Assembly (NCBI RefSeq): GCF_025457425.1
Contig: NZ_JAMXIA010000001.1
Coordinates: 558,001-622,000 of the forward strand
Direction of reading: 5' to 3'
Source: Chryseobacterium foetidum
GTDB taxonomy: Bacteria; Bacteroidota; Bacteroidia; Flavobacteriales; Weeksellaceae
Length of the DNA: 64,000 nt
The position numbers and the translations under genes are program-made. Below, in pieces: positions 34,387 to 43,425 of the stretch. The notes under the pieces are model-generated. The model did no database searches. It was not told where the DNA came from and saw nothing but the letters and a program-made list of their open reading frames with translations. Positions within the stretch are counted from its first letter, which is position 1, and every line of letters begins with the position of its first letter.

Positions 34387-35964
34387 TTAGTTATATTTTG
34401 AAGCTAAATCATTAGCTGCCTGCTTAAGAACTGCAGTGATATCGTTATCGATTTTTCCGGCTTTCAAAGCAGCCATAGTTTCAGGATGCTTGGATCTTAG
34501 GAAAGCGATATATTCTACCTGGAATTCTTTTACTTTTTTGATAGGAACGTTTCTCATCAAGTTCTCAGTACCTGCGTAAATCATAGCAACCTGACTGTCT
34601 ACAGGAAGCGGAGAGTTTACCGGCTGCTTCAACAATTCCACGTTTCTTTCTCCTTTAGAGATAACTGCTAAAGTAGAAGCATCAAGGTCTGAACCGAATT
34701 TAGCAAACGCTTCCAATTCTTTATACTGAGCCTGGTCTAATTTAAGAGTACCGGAAACTTTTTTCATTGATTTGATCTGAGCGTTACCTCCTACTCTCGA
34801 TACAGAGATACCTACGTTGATCGCAGGACGAACCCCTGAGTTGAACAAGTCAGACTCCAGGAAGATCTGTCCGTCAGTAATAGAGATTACGTTCGTTGGA
34901 ATATATGCAGAAACGTCACCAGCCTGAGTTTCGATAATTGGAAGTGCAGTTAGAGATCCACCACCTTTTACAATTGGTCTTAGAGACTCAGGTAAATCAT
35001 TCATCTGGCTAGCAATTGTATCATCAGCGATTACTTTAGCAGCTCTTTCCAATAATCTTGAGTGAAGATAGAAAACGTCTCCAGGGTAAGCTTCACGGCC
35101 CGGTGGTCTTCTCAAAAGTAGAGAAAGCTCACGGTAAGCAACAGCCTGTTTAGATAAATCATCATAAATGATCAATGCCGGTCTGCCAGAATCTCTGAAG
35201 AACTCACCGATAGAAGCACCCGCCATTGCAGAATAAACCTGCATAGGAACTGGATCTGAAGCGTTAGCTGCAACGATAACCGTGTAAGCCAAAGCTCCTT
35301 TATCTGATAATGTTTTTACGATTTGAGCTACTGTCGAAGCTTTTTGCCCGATAGCAACATATATACAATATACTGGCTGCCCAGCATCAAAAAATTCCTT
35401 CTGGTTGATGATTGTATCAATAGCAACAGTAGTTTTACCTGTCTGTCTGTCACCAATGATCAACTCTCTCTGACCTCTTCCTACAGGGATCATAGAGTCG
35501 ATTGCAACGATACCTGTCTGTAAAGGCTCGGTTACCGGTTGTCTGTAGATAACACCCGGAGCTTTTCTTTCCAATGGCATTTCGTACAATTCACCTGTGA
35601 TAGGTCCTTTACCGTCGATAGGGTTACCCAAAGTATCAACTACTCTACCCAACATCCCTTCTCCTACTTTGATTGAAGAGATTCTGTTTGTTCTTCTTAC
35701 GGTGTCTCCTTCTTTTACCATTTTACTTTCACCTAAAAGAGCAACACCTACGTTGTCTTCTTCTAAGTTTAGTACAATACCTTCTACATCGCTAGCAAAT
35801 TTTACCAACTCTCCGTATTGTACATTTTCTAACCCGTAAACACGGGCAATACCATCACCGATGGTAAGAACTGTACCTACTTCCTCAACGTTTGATTGAG
35901 TATCGAAGTTGGCCAATTGCTGTTTTAAGATCGCAGATACTTCTGCTGGATTTATTTCTGCCAT
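34387..35964 (-). CDS. atpA: F1 ATP synthase alpha subunit
   Basis: Non-catalytic nucleotide-binding subunit of the F1 head. Walker A GDRQTGKT near residue 170, [46 protein letters not shown] and the signature [13 protein letters not shown] are present. Full length at 525 residues. Confidence 0.97.
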   Translation of the reverse strand: MAEINPAEVSAILKQQLANFDTQSNVEEVGTVLTIGDGIARVYGLENVQYGELVKFASDVEGIVLNLEEDNVGVALLGESKMVKEGDTVRRTNRISSIKVGEGMLGRVVDTLGNPIDGKGPITGELYEMPLERKAPGVIYRQPVTEPLQTGIVAIDSMIPVGRGQRELIIGDRQTGKTTVAIDTIINQKEFFDAGQPVYCIYVAIGQKASTVAQIVKTLSDKGALAYTVIVAANASDPVPMQVYSAMAGASIGEFFRDSGRPALIIYDDLSKQAVAYRELSLLLRRPPGREAYPGDVFYLHSRLLERAAKVIADDTIASQMNDLPESLRPIVKGGGSLTALPIIETQAGDVSAYIPTNVISITDGQIFLESDLFNSGVRPAINVGISVSRVGGNAQIKSMKKVSGTLKLDQAQYKELEAFAKFGSDLDASTLAVISKGERNVELLKQPVNSPLPVDSQVAMIYAGTENLMRNVPIKKVKEFQVEYIAFLRSKHPETMAALKAGKIDNDITAVLKQAANDLASKYN

Positions 35965-36036
35965 TGTATGGTTGTTTTTTCTTTTTTAAATAATTTTTTA
36001 TCAATCTGAACTGATAAAGATTACTTCAGTTAAAAT

Positions 36037-36576
36037 TTAATTTAAATGAAAATCTTTCTTGATATTATTAAGCTTAGACTTCACAGAGGCGTCTACCTGC
36101 TGATCTCCTACTCTTAAAATGTAACCACCCAAAATTTCAGGTTTTACAATTACATTGATATCGAAGTTTGAGTTTGGCTTAACCAGGTTTGATGATTTCA
36201 AAATTTCATCAAGATTATCCTTTGAAAGCTGAGTCGCAGTGGTAAGAGTAACTCTCTGTACCCCGTTGATGTCCTCAACTTTATTGATAAATTCCTGAGC
36301 GATATTTTTCAAATGATTTTCTCTGCCGTGCTTGATCACCAAAGTAATTAAATTCTGGGAAACCGGCGATAGACCTTTAAATATTTCTTTTGCTACCTCT
36401 ACTTTCTTTTTTGCATCGATGTAAGGTGTTTTGAAAAATTTGTTTAAATCTTCAGATTCAGACATCAGTTTCTTCACATCTTTCATTTCAGAAAATACAG
36501 TAGCTGTCTGCCCGGATTCGTTGGTGAAATTGAGCAATCCCTGTGCGTATCTTTTAGCTACTTTAGATGTAAGCAT
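36037..36576 (-). CDS. atpH: F1 ATP synthase delta subunit
   Basis: Links F1 to the peripheral stalk. The 179-residue protein starts MLTSKVAKRYAQGLLNFTNESGQ and ends with the conserved PEILGGYILRVGDQQVDASVKSKLNNIKKDF. It starts 2 bases after the atpF stop. Confidence 0.95.
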   Translation of the reverse strand: MLTSKVAKRYAQGLLNFTNESGQTATVFSEMKDVKKLMSESEDLNKFFKTPYIDAKKKVEVAKEIFKGLSPVSQNLITLVIKHGRENHLKNIAQEFINKVEDINGVQRVTLTTATQLSKDNLDEILKSSNLVKPNSNFDINVIVKPEILGGYILRVGDQQVDASVKSKLNNIKKDFHLN

Positions 36577-36578
36577 TC

Positions 36579-37073
36579 TTAGTTAAGGTTTGATTTGTTT
36601 AAATAATTCTGAACAAGTTCGTTTTGTGCTTCGCTGTTATCCAGTTTTTGCTTAAGGATAGATTCTGCAATGTTTACAGACAATGTACCGATTTGAGATT
36701 TGATATCTGCCATAGCAGCATTTTTCTCAGAAGTAATGGTCTGTTTAGCAGCTTCGATCATTTTTTCTCCCTCAGATTTAGCAAGATCTTTAGCTTCAGC
36801 AACGATTCTTTCTTTGATTTCTCTTGCTTCTTTTAAGATACCGTCTCTTTCGATTTTAGCCTCACGAAGAATTCTTTCGTTGTCAGATTTCAAATCTTCC
36901 ATTTCTTTTTTAGCCAGTTTCGCCTGATTCAATGCATCAACAATAGATGTTTCTCTGTCGTTTACTGCATTTACAATTGGTTTCCAGGCAAATTTCCCTA
37001 AGAGAAATAAAAGGATCACAAATGTAAGCGTCATCCAAAACAAAAGGCCAATTCCAGGTTCTATAATTCCCAT
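36579..37073 (-). CDS. atpF: F0 ATP synthase b subunit
   Basis: Peripheral stalk subunit: one N-terminal membrane helix (LLFWMTLTFVILLFLLGKFAWKPI) followed by a long charged helix for dimerisation. 164 residues, as expected. Confidence 0.95.
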   Translation of the reverse strand: MGIIEPGIGLLFWMTLTFVILLFLLGKFAWKPIVNAVNDRETSIVDALNQAKLAKKEMEDLKSDNERILREAKIERDGILKEAREIKERIVAEAKDLAKSEGEKMIEAAKQTITSEKNAAMADIKSQIGTLSVNIAESILKQKLDNSEAQNELVQNYLNKSNLN

Positions 37074-37175
37074 ATCTGTAAGTTCTTTTTAAAATGTTAT
37101 TTTATGGATCATTTTTTTAAAATTCTTAGCAGCTGCCAACCGCATGACTGCTAAGAATATTTTTTTGAGGATAGA

Positions 37176-37394
37176 TTACTTGATGAAAGCACCAAAGATA
37201 ATCGCAATAAGACCAGCACCTTCAATAAGACCTGCAGCAATAAGCATTGCTCCCTGAATCTTACCTGCTTGCTCTGGCTGTCTAGCGATAGCATCCATAG
37301 CGTGACCACCGATTTTACCGATACCCAGACCTACGCCTAATACTGCTAAACCGATACCTACGTAAATTAATCCTGCTCCAGTTGATAAATCCAT
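37176..37394 (-). CDS. atpE: F0 ATP synthase c subunit
   Basis: Forms the rotating ring in the membrane. The 72-residue hairpin has GIGLAVLGVGLGIGKIG, the polar loop ARQPE and LIEGAGLIAIIFG with the ion-binding Glu near residue 57. The Glu is followed by Gly, lacking the Glu-Ser pair of sodium-binding rings, so proton coupling is likely. Confidence 0.97.
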   Translation of the reverse strand: MDLSTGAGLIYVGIGLAVLGVGLGIGKIGGHAMDAIARQPEQAGKIQGAMLIAAGLIEGAGLIAIIFGAFIK

Positions 37395-37440
37395 AATAAA
37401 TAAATTATATTAGTTAAAATTATTTTTAAATTCTGTTTAA

Positions 37441-38553
37441 TTAGTGAGCGTGCTCTTCATGATGATCCTGTACTGCGATACCAATAAATAATGCTGATAA
37501 TACAGTAAAGATATAAGCCTGTAAAGCTGCTACCAATAATTCAAGTACTGATACAAATAATGCCAATGGTACAGATGCAAATCCTAATAAAGGAGATTTG
37601 AAGATGAAGATCAAAGAGATGATCGCCAAAATCATAATGTGACCTGCCGTTACGTTGGCAAAAAGTCGCATCATCAATGCAAAAGGCTTTGTAAAGATCC
37701 CGATGATTTCAATTGGAACCATGATCGGGTATAATAATAAAGGTACTGGTGGCATAAAGATGTGCTTCCAGTAATCTTTGTTTGCACTGAATAATGTAAT
37801 TAATAAAGTGATGATTGCCAATACTGCTGTGATCGCAATGTTTCCTGTAAGGTTAGCTCCGAATGGAAAGAAAGGAATCAATCCGAAAAGGTTGTTGAAC
37901 CAGATAAAGAAAAATGCAGTTAATAAATAAGGCATATATCTTTTATACTTCACAGATCCGATGTTTGGAATCGCCACTTCGTCTCTGATGAAAACGATCA
38001 CCGGCTCCAGTAATCTCCCCGCTCCTTTCGGTAACTGAGATTTTTTATAGTTTCTTGCCATTCCGATGAAAATTACAGCCATGAAAATAACTGAAAGAAG
38101 CATCGCTGCAGTATTTTTAGTAATAGAAAGATCAAAGTAAGAATCAGCTGCAGATTGTTTTCCTGAAATCATTCCGAAAAGTCTTGCTTCCTGAATTCCT
38201 TTTGTAGAAACTACTTTACCGTGTTGTAAAGTATAGCCGTCGTGCTCATGACCGTGTGCGATATCGCTGGAAAGGAAAGTATGCCATCCTGCATTGTCCT
38301 TGATAATAACAGGAAGAGGAACAGAAACGTGATGCTCTACACCGTTATCATCTTTAGTAGTCCATAAATGCCATTCGTTTGAATCACCGATGTGCTCCAT
38401 GATCATTTCTGTAGCATTGAAGCCTTTTTCGCCCTCTTTGTGCTCTACTTTTTCAGCAGATTTTTCACCTTCAGATTCGCGCTGTGCAGAAGCAAAACTA
38501 CCGACAAGTACAAATAAAAATGCGAAAAATAATGAAGAAATCTTTCTGTTCAT
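37441..38553 (-). CDS. atpB: F0 ATP synthase a subunit
   Basis: Ion-channel stator subunit. The C-terminal two-thirds have the family helices, with FALMMRLFANVTAGH carrying the essential Arg. The N-terminus is long, with a signal-peptide-like start (ISSLFFAFLFVLVGSFASAQ) and a His-rich periplasmic domain (about residues 25-130), common in Bacteroidota AtpB. Full length 370 residues. First large gene of the atpBEFHAG cluster. Confidence 0.95.
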   Translation of the reverse strand: MNRKISSLFFAFLFVLVGSFASAQRESEGEKSAEKVEHKEGEKGFNATEMIMEHIGDSNEWHLWTTKDDNGVEHHVSVPLPVIIKDNAGWHTFLSSDIAHGHEHDGYTLQHGKVVSTKGIQEARLFGMISGKQSAADSYFDLSITKNTAAMLLSVIFMAVIFIGMARNYKKSQLPKGAGRLLEPVIVFIRDEVAIPNIGSVKYKRYMPYLLTAFFFIWFNNLFGLIPFFPFGANLTGNIAITAVLAIITLLITLFSANKDYWKHIFMPPVPLLLYPIMVPIEIIGIFTKPFALMMRLFANVTAGHIMILAIISLIFIFKSPLLGFASVPLALFVSVLELLVAALQAYIFTVLSALFIGIAVQDHHEEHAH

Positions 38554-38635
38554 ATCTCTTTTTTAATCGTGTGCAAATATATCGAATTTATTACAGTCTG
38601 CAAATATTAAAAATTGATTTTTATCATCAAAAAAA

Positions 38636-38905
38636 TCACGATTTGTTAATCAGTTTTATCACACTCAAATATATAAGAAAAGACGATATAATAAAACATA
38701 CCACAAGAAAGAGAAAATTCTCTCTCGTTTTCTCTATCATTACTAAAGAAATTACAAGCCATACCACATCTTTCCCCATGTTTAAGGCCAGAAATTTCAT
38801 CGCAGAATTCTCTTTTCCGTACATATATTTTCTAAAAATAAAGTACACAACCAGATTAAAAATCAGCATTAAAAGAATTACAACAAAACAATCAAAAAAA
38901 TACAT
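38636..38905 (-). CDS. Small membrane protein upstream of atpB
   Basis: An 89-residue protein with two or three predicted transmembrane helices (FVVILLMLIFNLVVYFIF; LVICFIISSFLIYLSVI-like end). It is the first gene before atpB in the same orientation, the position of atpI-type accessory proteins in other ATP synthase operons, but sequence similarity to AtpI was not evident to me. A minus-strand TATTTTTG (38910-38917) lies only 4 bases from the ATG, so the transcript may be nearly leaderless. Confidence 0.65.
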   Translation of the reverse strand: MYFFDCFVVILLMLIFNLVVYFIFRKYMYGKENSAMKFLALNMGKDVVWLVISLVMIEKTRENFLFLVVCFIISSFLIYLSVIKLINKS

Positions 38906-38973
38906 TTTGCAAAAATAAAATTATAATTGAAAAACAGCGACATAACGATGTTTTAAATTCTTAAAAAAAAGCT

Positions 38974-38981
38974 TATTTTTG
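38974..38981 (+). promoter_or_regulatory. -7 promoter element of ffh
   Basis: TATTTTTG matches TAnnTTTG 22 bases before the ffh ATG; no good -33 TTG is at the usual spacing. Confidence 0.5.
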
Positions 38982-39003
38982 CAAACCTTATATATTATTT
39001 TTT

Positions 39004-40365
39004 ATGTTTAATAGTTTACAGGATAAATTAGATAAAGCACTGCACAACATTTCCGGAAGAGGAAAAATCACTGAGATTAATGTTGCGGAGACCGTAAAAG
39101 AAATCAGAAGAGCGTTGGTAGATGCCGACGTTAACTATAAAGTTGCCAAAGACCTTACCAAGAGAGTTCAGGACAAAGCGCTGGGACAAAACGTTCTTAC
39201 ATCGCTTACTCCGGGACAGCTGATGACCAAAATCGTTCACGACGAGTTGGTAGAATTGATGGGAGGTTCTCAGGAAGGCATCAATCTTTCAGGAAAACCA
39301 TCTGTAATTCTTATCGCCGGTCTTCAGGGTTCAGGTAAAACCACTTTCTCCGGAAAGCTTGCCAATTATTTAAAAACAAAAAGAAGCAAAAAACCTTTAT
39401 TGGTAGCGTGTGACGTTTACCGTCCTGCTGCAATTGATCAGCTAAAAGTTTTGGGTGGACAAATCGGAGTTCCGGTTTTTACTGAGGAAGGTTCTGTAGA
39501 TCCTGTTTTCATTGCGACCAATGCCATCAACTTTGCAAAATCAAACGGTCATGATATCGTAATTGTCGATACGGCAGGTCGTCTGGCGATTGATGAGCAG
39601 ATGATGCAGGAAATAAAATCTGTACATTCTACCATCAAACCTAGCGAAACTCTTTTCGTAGTAGATTCAATGACAGGTCAGGATGCGGTGAATACTGCAA
39701 AAGCCTTTAACGATACTTTGAATTTTGACGGAGTTGTCTTAACGAAATTAGACGGTGATACCCGTGGTGGAGCTGCTTTAACGATTCGTTCTGTAGTTGA
39801 AAAACCAATCAAATTTATCTCTACCGGAGAAAAAATGGAAGCTTTGGATCTTTTCTACCCTGAAAGGATGGCCGACAGAATTCTGGGAATGGGAGACGTT
39901 GTTTCCTTGGTAGAAAGAGCTCAGGAGCAGTTTGATGAAGAGGAAGCGAAAAAACTTCACAAGAAAATTGCTAAAAATGAGTTTGGTTTTGATGATTTCT
40001 TAAAGCAGATCAACCAGATCAAAAAAATGGGTAACATGAAAGATTTAATGGGAATGATCCCGGGAGTTGGAAAAGCCATTAAAGATGTTGAGATCAGCGA
40101 CGATGCTTTCAAACATATCGAAGCGATTATTCATTCTATGACTCCCAATGAGAGAAGAAGACCTTCTATCATCAATACGCAGAGAAAAAACAGAATTGCA
40201 AAAGGTGCAGGCAGAAAAATTGAAGATGTCAACGCTTTGATGAAACAGTTTGACCAGATGGGAAAAATGATGAAGATGATGCAGGGACCACAGGGAAAAC
40301 AAATGATGCAGATGATGAGCAAAATGCCGAATATGCCAGGAATGGGCGGAATGTTTGGAAAATAG
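39004..40365 (+). CDS. ffh: Signal recognition particle protein Ffh
   Basis: SRP54 GTPase that takes nascent membrane proteins to the translocon. N domain at residues 1-90, G domain with GLQGSGKTTFSGKLA, DVYRPAA, DTAGR and TKLDGD, and a methionine-rich M domain (MMKMMQGPQGKQMMQMMSKMP) that binds 4.5S RNA. Full length at 453 residues. A 7-base array and a terminator follow. Confidence 0.97.
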   Translation: MFNSLQDKLDKALHNISGRGKITEINVAETVKEIRRALVDADVNYKVAKDLTKRVQDKALGQNVLTSLTPGQLMTKIVHDELVELMGGSQEGINLSGKPSVILIAGLQGSGKTTFSGKLANYLKTKRSKKPLLVACDVYRPAAIDQLKVLGGQIGVPVFTEEGSVDPVFIATNAINFAKSNGHDIVIVDTAGRLAIDEQMMQEIKSVHSTIKPSETLFVVDSMTGQDAVNTAKAFNDTLNFDGVVLTKLDGDTRGGAALTIRSVVEKPIKFISTGEKMEALDLFYPERMADRILGMGDVVSLVERAQEQFDEEEAKKLHKKIAKNEFGFDDFLKQINQIKKMGNMKDLMGMIPGVGKAIKDVEISDDAFKHIEAIIHSMTPNERRRPSIINTQRKNRIAKGAGRKIEDVNALMKQFDQMGKMMKMMQGPQGKQMMQMMSKMPNMPGMGGMFGK

Positions 40366-40405
40366 CAATTGCTTTTGGCTATTTGCTTTTGGCTAATGGC
40401 TTTAA
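40364..40405. repeat. Heptamer array after ffh
   Basis: In-phase units AGCAATT, GCTTTTG, GCTATTT, GCTTTTG, GCTAATG and GCTTTAA, beginning at the ffh stop codon. Confidence 0.75.
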
Positions 40406-40410
40406 AATAC

Positions 40411-40441
40411 AACTCTCAGATTTTTTCTGGGAGTTTTTTTT
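40411..40441 (+). terminator. Terminator of ffh
   Basis: Stem AACTC.CAGA / TCTG.GAGTT with a run of eight Ts. Confidence 0.85.
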
Positions 40442-40548
40442 GTGATATTCCCAGAAGATTTTAAAAATATTCTCATTTTTTAGAGCCTTTTTAAAAATTA
40501 TTAAAATAGTTTGATTATATTGATTTTTAAAGTCTTGCTTCATTGCGT

Positions 40549-40621
40549 CTTCGACAGGCTCAGACTGACAAATCTAATACTAACGGCTCAATTTAACGGT
40601 GTCACTCTGAGCTTGTCGAAG
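40549..40621. repeat. REP-like inverted repeat with 22-bp arms (CTTCGACA type)
   Basis: Arms 40549-40570 and 40600-40621 are inverted copies with 2 mismatches (20 of 22), separated by 29 bases. The outer part reads CTTCGACAGGCTCAGA, a motif I know as widespread in flavobacterial intergenic regions. It lies in the 378-base gap between ffh and the next gene; nothing else is seen there. Confidence 0.8.
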
Positions 40622-40743
40622 AGTTTTTTGAACCAGAATTACTTTTTTGATAAAATTTAAACAGGATCTTAGAATTGTTTGCTATTTTTATGGAATTAAA
40701 TAAAAATTGACGAAGTGCCCGAAGACAAAAGTTGTGCGACATC

Positions 40744-41070
40744 ATGAAAAACGAAACACTGAAAGAAATATCACAAAATTATCCTAATCAAATTATGTTT
40801 AACGACATCGGTGATTTTGAAAATTTTGATGAACGTTTATCTGTTATTGATTGTATCATAGTCAATACAATTGGTGTGGAAGAAGGATTTATTGAATTTA
40901 CTCCAGACAATAATCCACCGTTAGAAGATGAAATTTTATGTTGGATCTGGGCATTCAGACCTGACTTAACAAATGAAATTCTCGAAATAAATAAGAATGA
41001 AGATTTAAAATTTGCTTTAAATTCATATTTAAACAACTCTCTGGATAAATTTTGGGATTATATCAGCTAA
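40744..41070 (+). CDS. Hypothetical acidic protein
   Basis: A 108-residue cytoplasmic protein from the ATG at 40744 (MKNETLKEISQNYPNQIMFND). It is acidic, without signal peptide or membrane segment, with ILCWIWAFRPDLTNEILEINK in the middle. I do not recognise a family; small acidic proteins of this kind include immunity proteins, but nothing here supports that directly. It stands between a REP-like repeat and the next gene. Confidence 0.6.
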   Translation: MKNETLKEISQNYPNQIMFNDIGDFENFDERLSVIDCIIVNTIGVEEGFIEFTPDNNPPLEDEILCWIWAFRPDLTNEILEINKNEDLKFALNSYLNNSLDKFWDYIS

Positions 41071-41186
41071 ATTATGAGCGAAAACCATATTCAACATGCC
41101 GTAAGTTAAAAAAATTATTGATTTTATCCTTATTGAACATTTCCGTCCGCTAAAAATTGTATTCTAATAGCTATAAAATCATCAAT

Positions 41187-42077
41187 ATGAAAAAACTGAT
41201 TTTACTTCTGATAATTCTCACATTCAATTTTTCTGCGAAAGCTGAATGTAGCTTTTCCGGTATTAACGTTTGGCCGACTCAACAAAATATTGCACCCAAT
41301 TCAATTATTATTATAGAAGGATATGCGGAGTCTCAAGAATTGATCTTACAGCTTAATAAGAAGAATAAAATTTATTTAACAGGAAATTCAGAAAGAGTTG
41401 CAATAAAAGTTGTAAGAATTTTAAAAGGGCAATTTGGGCTTACACAGGCAATTTTACAGCCGGAAAGAGAACTTCAGACGGGGAAAACGTATGAGCTTAT
41501 AATTGAAGGTCTTGGAGAATTTGAGAAAAAAGACTATACAGTTACAAAATGGACAGTCAGTTTAAAAAAAGATTTTGAAAAGCCTGTCTGGGATTGTTTA
41601 CCAACCTACAATAACCGAAGTTTCACCGCATTCGGATGTGGACCTGAAATGCATGTGAACTTTTGTGGAATATTAAAAGACAACTCACCAACTCTGATTT
41701 ATGCCAAAGTCTTTAACCGAAAAAACAAAACACATTCTGACTATTTTTTAACAGGTGAAGGTCAAAATATCTCAATAGGACATGGTATGTGTAGCGGAGC
41801 TTTCGCTTTTGATGAAGACACTGAATATGAAGTTCAGTTTGGTCTTATGGATGCAAGCGGAAATGAAAATATGGAATTAACTAAGCCTGTAACGTTTACA
41901 AGACCGACAGAAAGAGATGATTCTGAAAGTAAATCTACCTGCAACTGCAAAACAAACTCAACAGCGAGTATAGCAAAAGACAGCAAATCTAAATTATTGA
42001 TGTACTTCGCGTTTGGAGGAATTTTAATGGCTGTTGGTACAATAATCTATCTGAAACGGAAAAAAGTAGTTAGCTAA
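41187..42077 (+). CDS. Secreted, C-terminally anchored protein of unknown function
   Basis: A 296-residue exported protein: signal peptide MKKLILLLIILTFNFSAKA, a beta-rich extracellular or periplasmic part with several cysteines (CSFSG, DCLPTYNNRSFTAFGCGPEMHVNFCG, CSGAF) likely forming disulfides, a Cys-rich linker (STCNCKTNS), and one C-terminal transmembrane helix followed by KRKK. No known domain was recognised. The ATG at 41187 is preferred over one at 41157 because it gives a clean signal peptide. Confidence 0.7.
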   Translation: MKKLILLLIILTFNFSAKAECSFSGINVWPTQQNIAPNSIIIIEGYAESQELILQLNKKNKIYLTGNSERVAIKVVRILKGQFGLTQAILQPERELQTGKTYELIIEGLGEFEKKDYTVTKWTVSLKKDFEKPVWDCLPTYNNRSFTAFGCGPEMHVNFCGILKDNSPTLIYAKVFNRKNKTHSDYFLTGEGQNISIGHGMCSGAFAFDEDTEYEVQFGLMDASGNENMELTKPVTFTRPTERDDSESKSTCNCKTNSTASIAKDSKSKLLMYFAFGGILMAVGTIIYLKRKKVVS

Positions 42078-42133
42078 AATATAGTAAATACACCGCTGTA
42101 TAAATTCAGATCAAAACAGAAAACGAATTGCTT

Positions 42134-42520
42134 ATGAAAACGAAGGCACGAAGCTTTAATTACAGCGATTTTGAAGCAGTAAAAAACATTGCGCTCACGT
42201 TTCCAGGCACTGAGGAAAGCACGTCTCATGAAGGTACGCCATCGGTTAAGGTTCGGGGTAAACTGATGTGCAGACTTCACGACAGCGGAGAGTTTATCCC
42301 GATTCGGCTTGATTTTGAAATCCGTGACAAATATTTAGAGATTTATCCTGAAATTTTTCATCTGCCGGATCATTTTAAAAATTATCCCTACATCTGTATG
42401 TGGATTAGCAATCACAATAGAAAATTAATCACTGAGGTTCTTGAACTGAGCTGGAAAGGGCTTGCGACTAAAAAACAAATCAGGGAATATGAAGAAAGTA
42501 AGATGGAAAATAACTCTTGA
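42134..42520 (+). CDS. MmcQ/YjbR family protein (second copy)
   Basis: A 128-residue protein with the family pattern NIALTFPGTEESTSHEGTPSVKVRGKLMCRL and PIRLDFEIRDKYLEIYPE. It differs clearly from the 5754-6107 protein. The start is the ATG at 42134; a TTG two codons earlier is less likely. The role is unknown. Confidence 0.82.
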   Translation: MKTKARSFNYSDFEAVKNIALTFPGTEESTSHEGTPSVKVRGKLMCRLHDSGEFIPIRLDFEIRDKYLEIYPEIFHLPDHFKNYPYICMWISNHNRKLITEVLELSWKGLATKKQIREYEESKMENNS

Positions 42521-42647
42521 AGTTTTGAAAAAAAAATAACTCCAAAAAAGAATTTCTATTGATTAATTTTAAATTTATATACATTTTAAAACATTGTAAA
42601 TGAAATATCTGAAAATATTTCCTGGACATTAAACAGAACAAAAAAAA

Positions 42648-42670
42648 TCCTGAGAAAAAAATCTCAGGAG
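42648..42670 (-). terminator. Terminator after barrel gene 1
   Basis: Stem TCCTGAGA / TCTCAGGA with an A-run; nearly identical in sequence to the terminator at 43379-43402. Confidence 0.85.
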
Positions 42671-42694
42671 TAATTTATTGAAGATATTTAACGG

Positions 42695-43342
42695 CTATTT
42701 ATCTGTTTTTTCAGCTTTTGATTTTATAAAATAAGAAAAACCTAAATTAACACCAAAAGTATTTCTGGATGTTTTGTAATCTATCCCAGAATACGTTTCT
42801 TTAGTGTAAAACTGATCGAAGCCCAGTCCTAAATTCAGCCCTAAAGATTGAGTTGCCATGTAAGTAACTCCACCTTTCACCTTCCAAGACAGACCATCTG
42901 TAACTGTTTCAGTTTCCAATAAAAGTAAGGGATCAATTGATGAACTGTCAAAGTCATATTTTAATTTGTTGGTCGAGTAGCCAATACCAGCACCTAAAAA
43001 AGGGATAAACTTAGTTCCTGTTTTGAAATAATAGGTCGCAGTTGGCATTACTGAAAATGAAGAAACTGTTGTTTTATTCAAATTTTCTTTCGTTGTAATA
43101 CTGTTAAACCCTAAGTCAATTCCTACAGCGAGTCCGTCAATGACAAAATAACCTGCTGATGGAGTTACAGAAAATGAACTGATTTTAGTTTCACCGTATT
43201 TCGCTCCATTTACTTTTGTATAGGTATTTGTACTGTTGAAACCAACGCTGGTATTTCCACTGATTACCCAGTCTCCTTTTGTCATTTGTGCATTTGTAAG
43301 TACAAAAAGTACAAATGCACCAATAGTCACTAGTTTTTTCAT
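42695..43342 (-). CDS. Outer-membrane beta-barrel protein 1
   Basis: A 215-residue protein with signal peptide MKKLVTIGAFVLFVLTNAQ and alternating amphipathic strands (VIDGLAVGIDLGFNS, AGIGYSTNKLKYDF, GLNLGLGFDQFY) ending near the C-terminus, as in small OmpA/OmpX-type barrels. It is followed by a terminator that is nearly identical to that of the next gene in the tandem array. Function is unknown. Confidence 0.8.
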   Translation of the reverse strand: MKKLVTIGAFVLFVLTNAQMTKGDWVISGNTSVGFNSTNTYTKVNGAKYGETKISSFSVTPSAGYFVIDGLAVGIDLGFNSITTKENLNKTTVSSFSVMPTATYYFKTGTKFIPFLGAGIGYSTNKLKYDFDSSSIDPLLLLETETVTDGLSWKVKGGVTYMATQSLGLNLGLGFDQFYTKETYSGIDYKTSRNTFGVNLGFSYFIKSKAEKTDK

Positions 43343-43378
43343 AGTTTATTGATTTAAAGGTGCGAATTTATAAAAAAA

Positions 43379-43402
43379 ATCCTGAGAAAAAATCTCAGGA
43401 TC
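43379..43402 (-). terminator. Terminator after barrel gene 2
   Basis: Perfect stem ATCCTGAGA / TCTCAGGAT. It is a copy of the terminator at 42648, showing that neighbouring genes were duplicated with their 3' flanks. Confidence 0.85.
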
Positions 43403-43425
43403 TTATAATTTATATTTTATACTAA

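Noticed and set aside
42128-42133. TTG start for the second MmcQ/YjbR gene
   Set aside because: An ATG two codons later gives the same protein core and is the more usual start.
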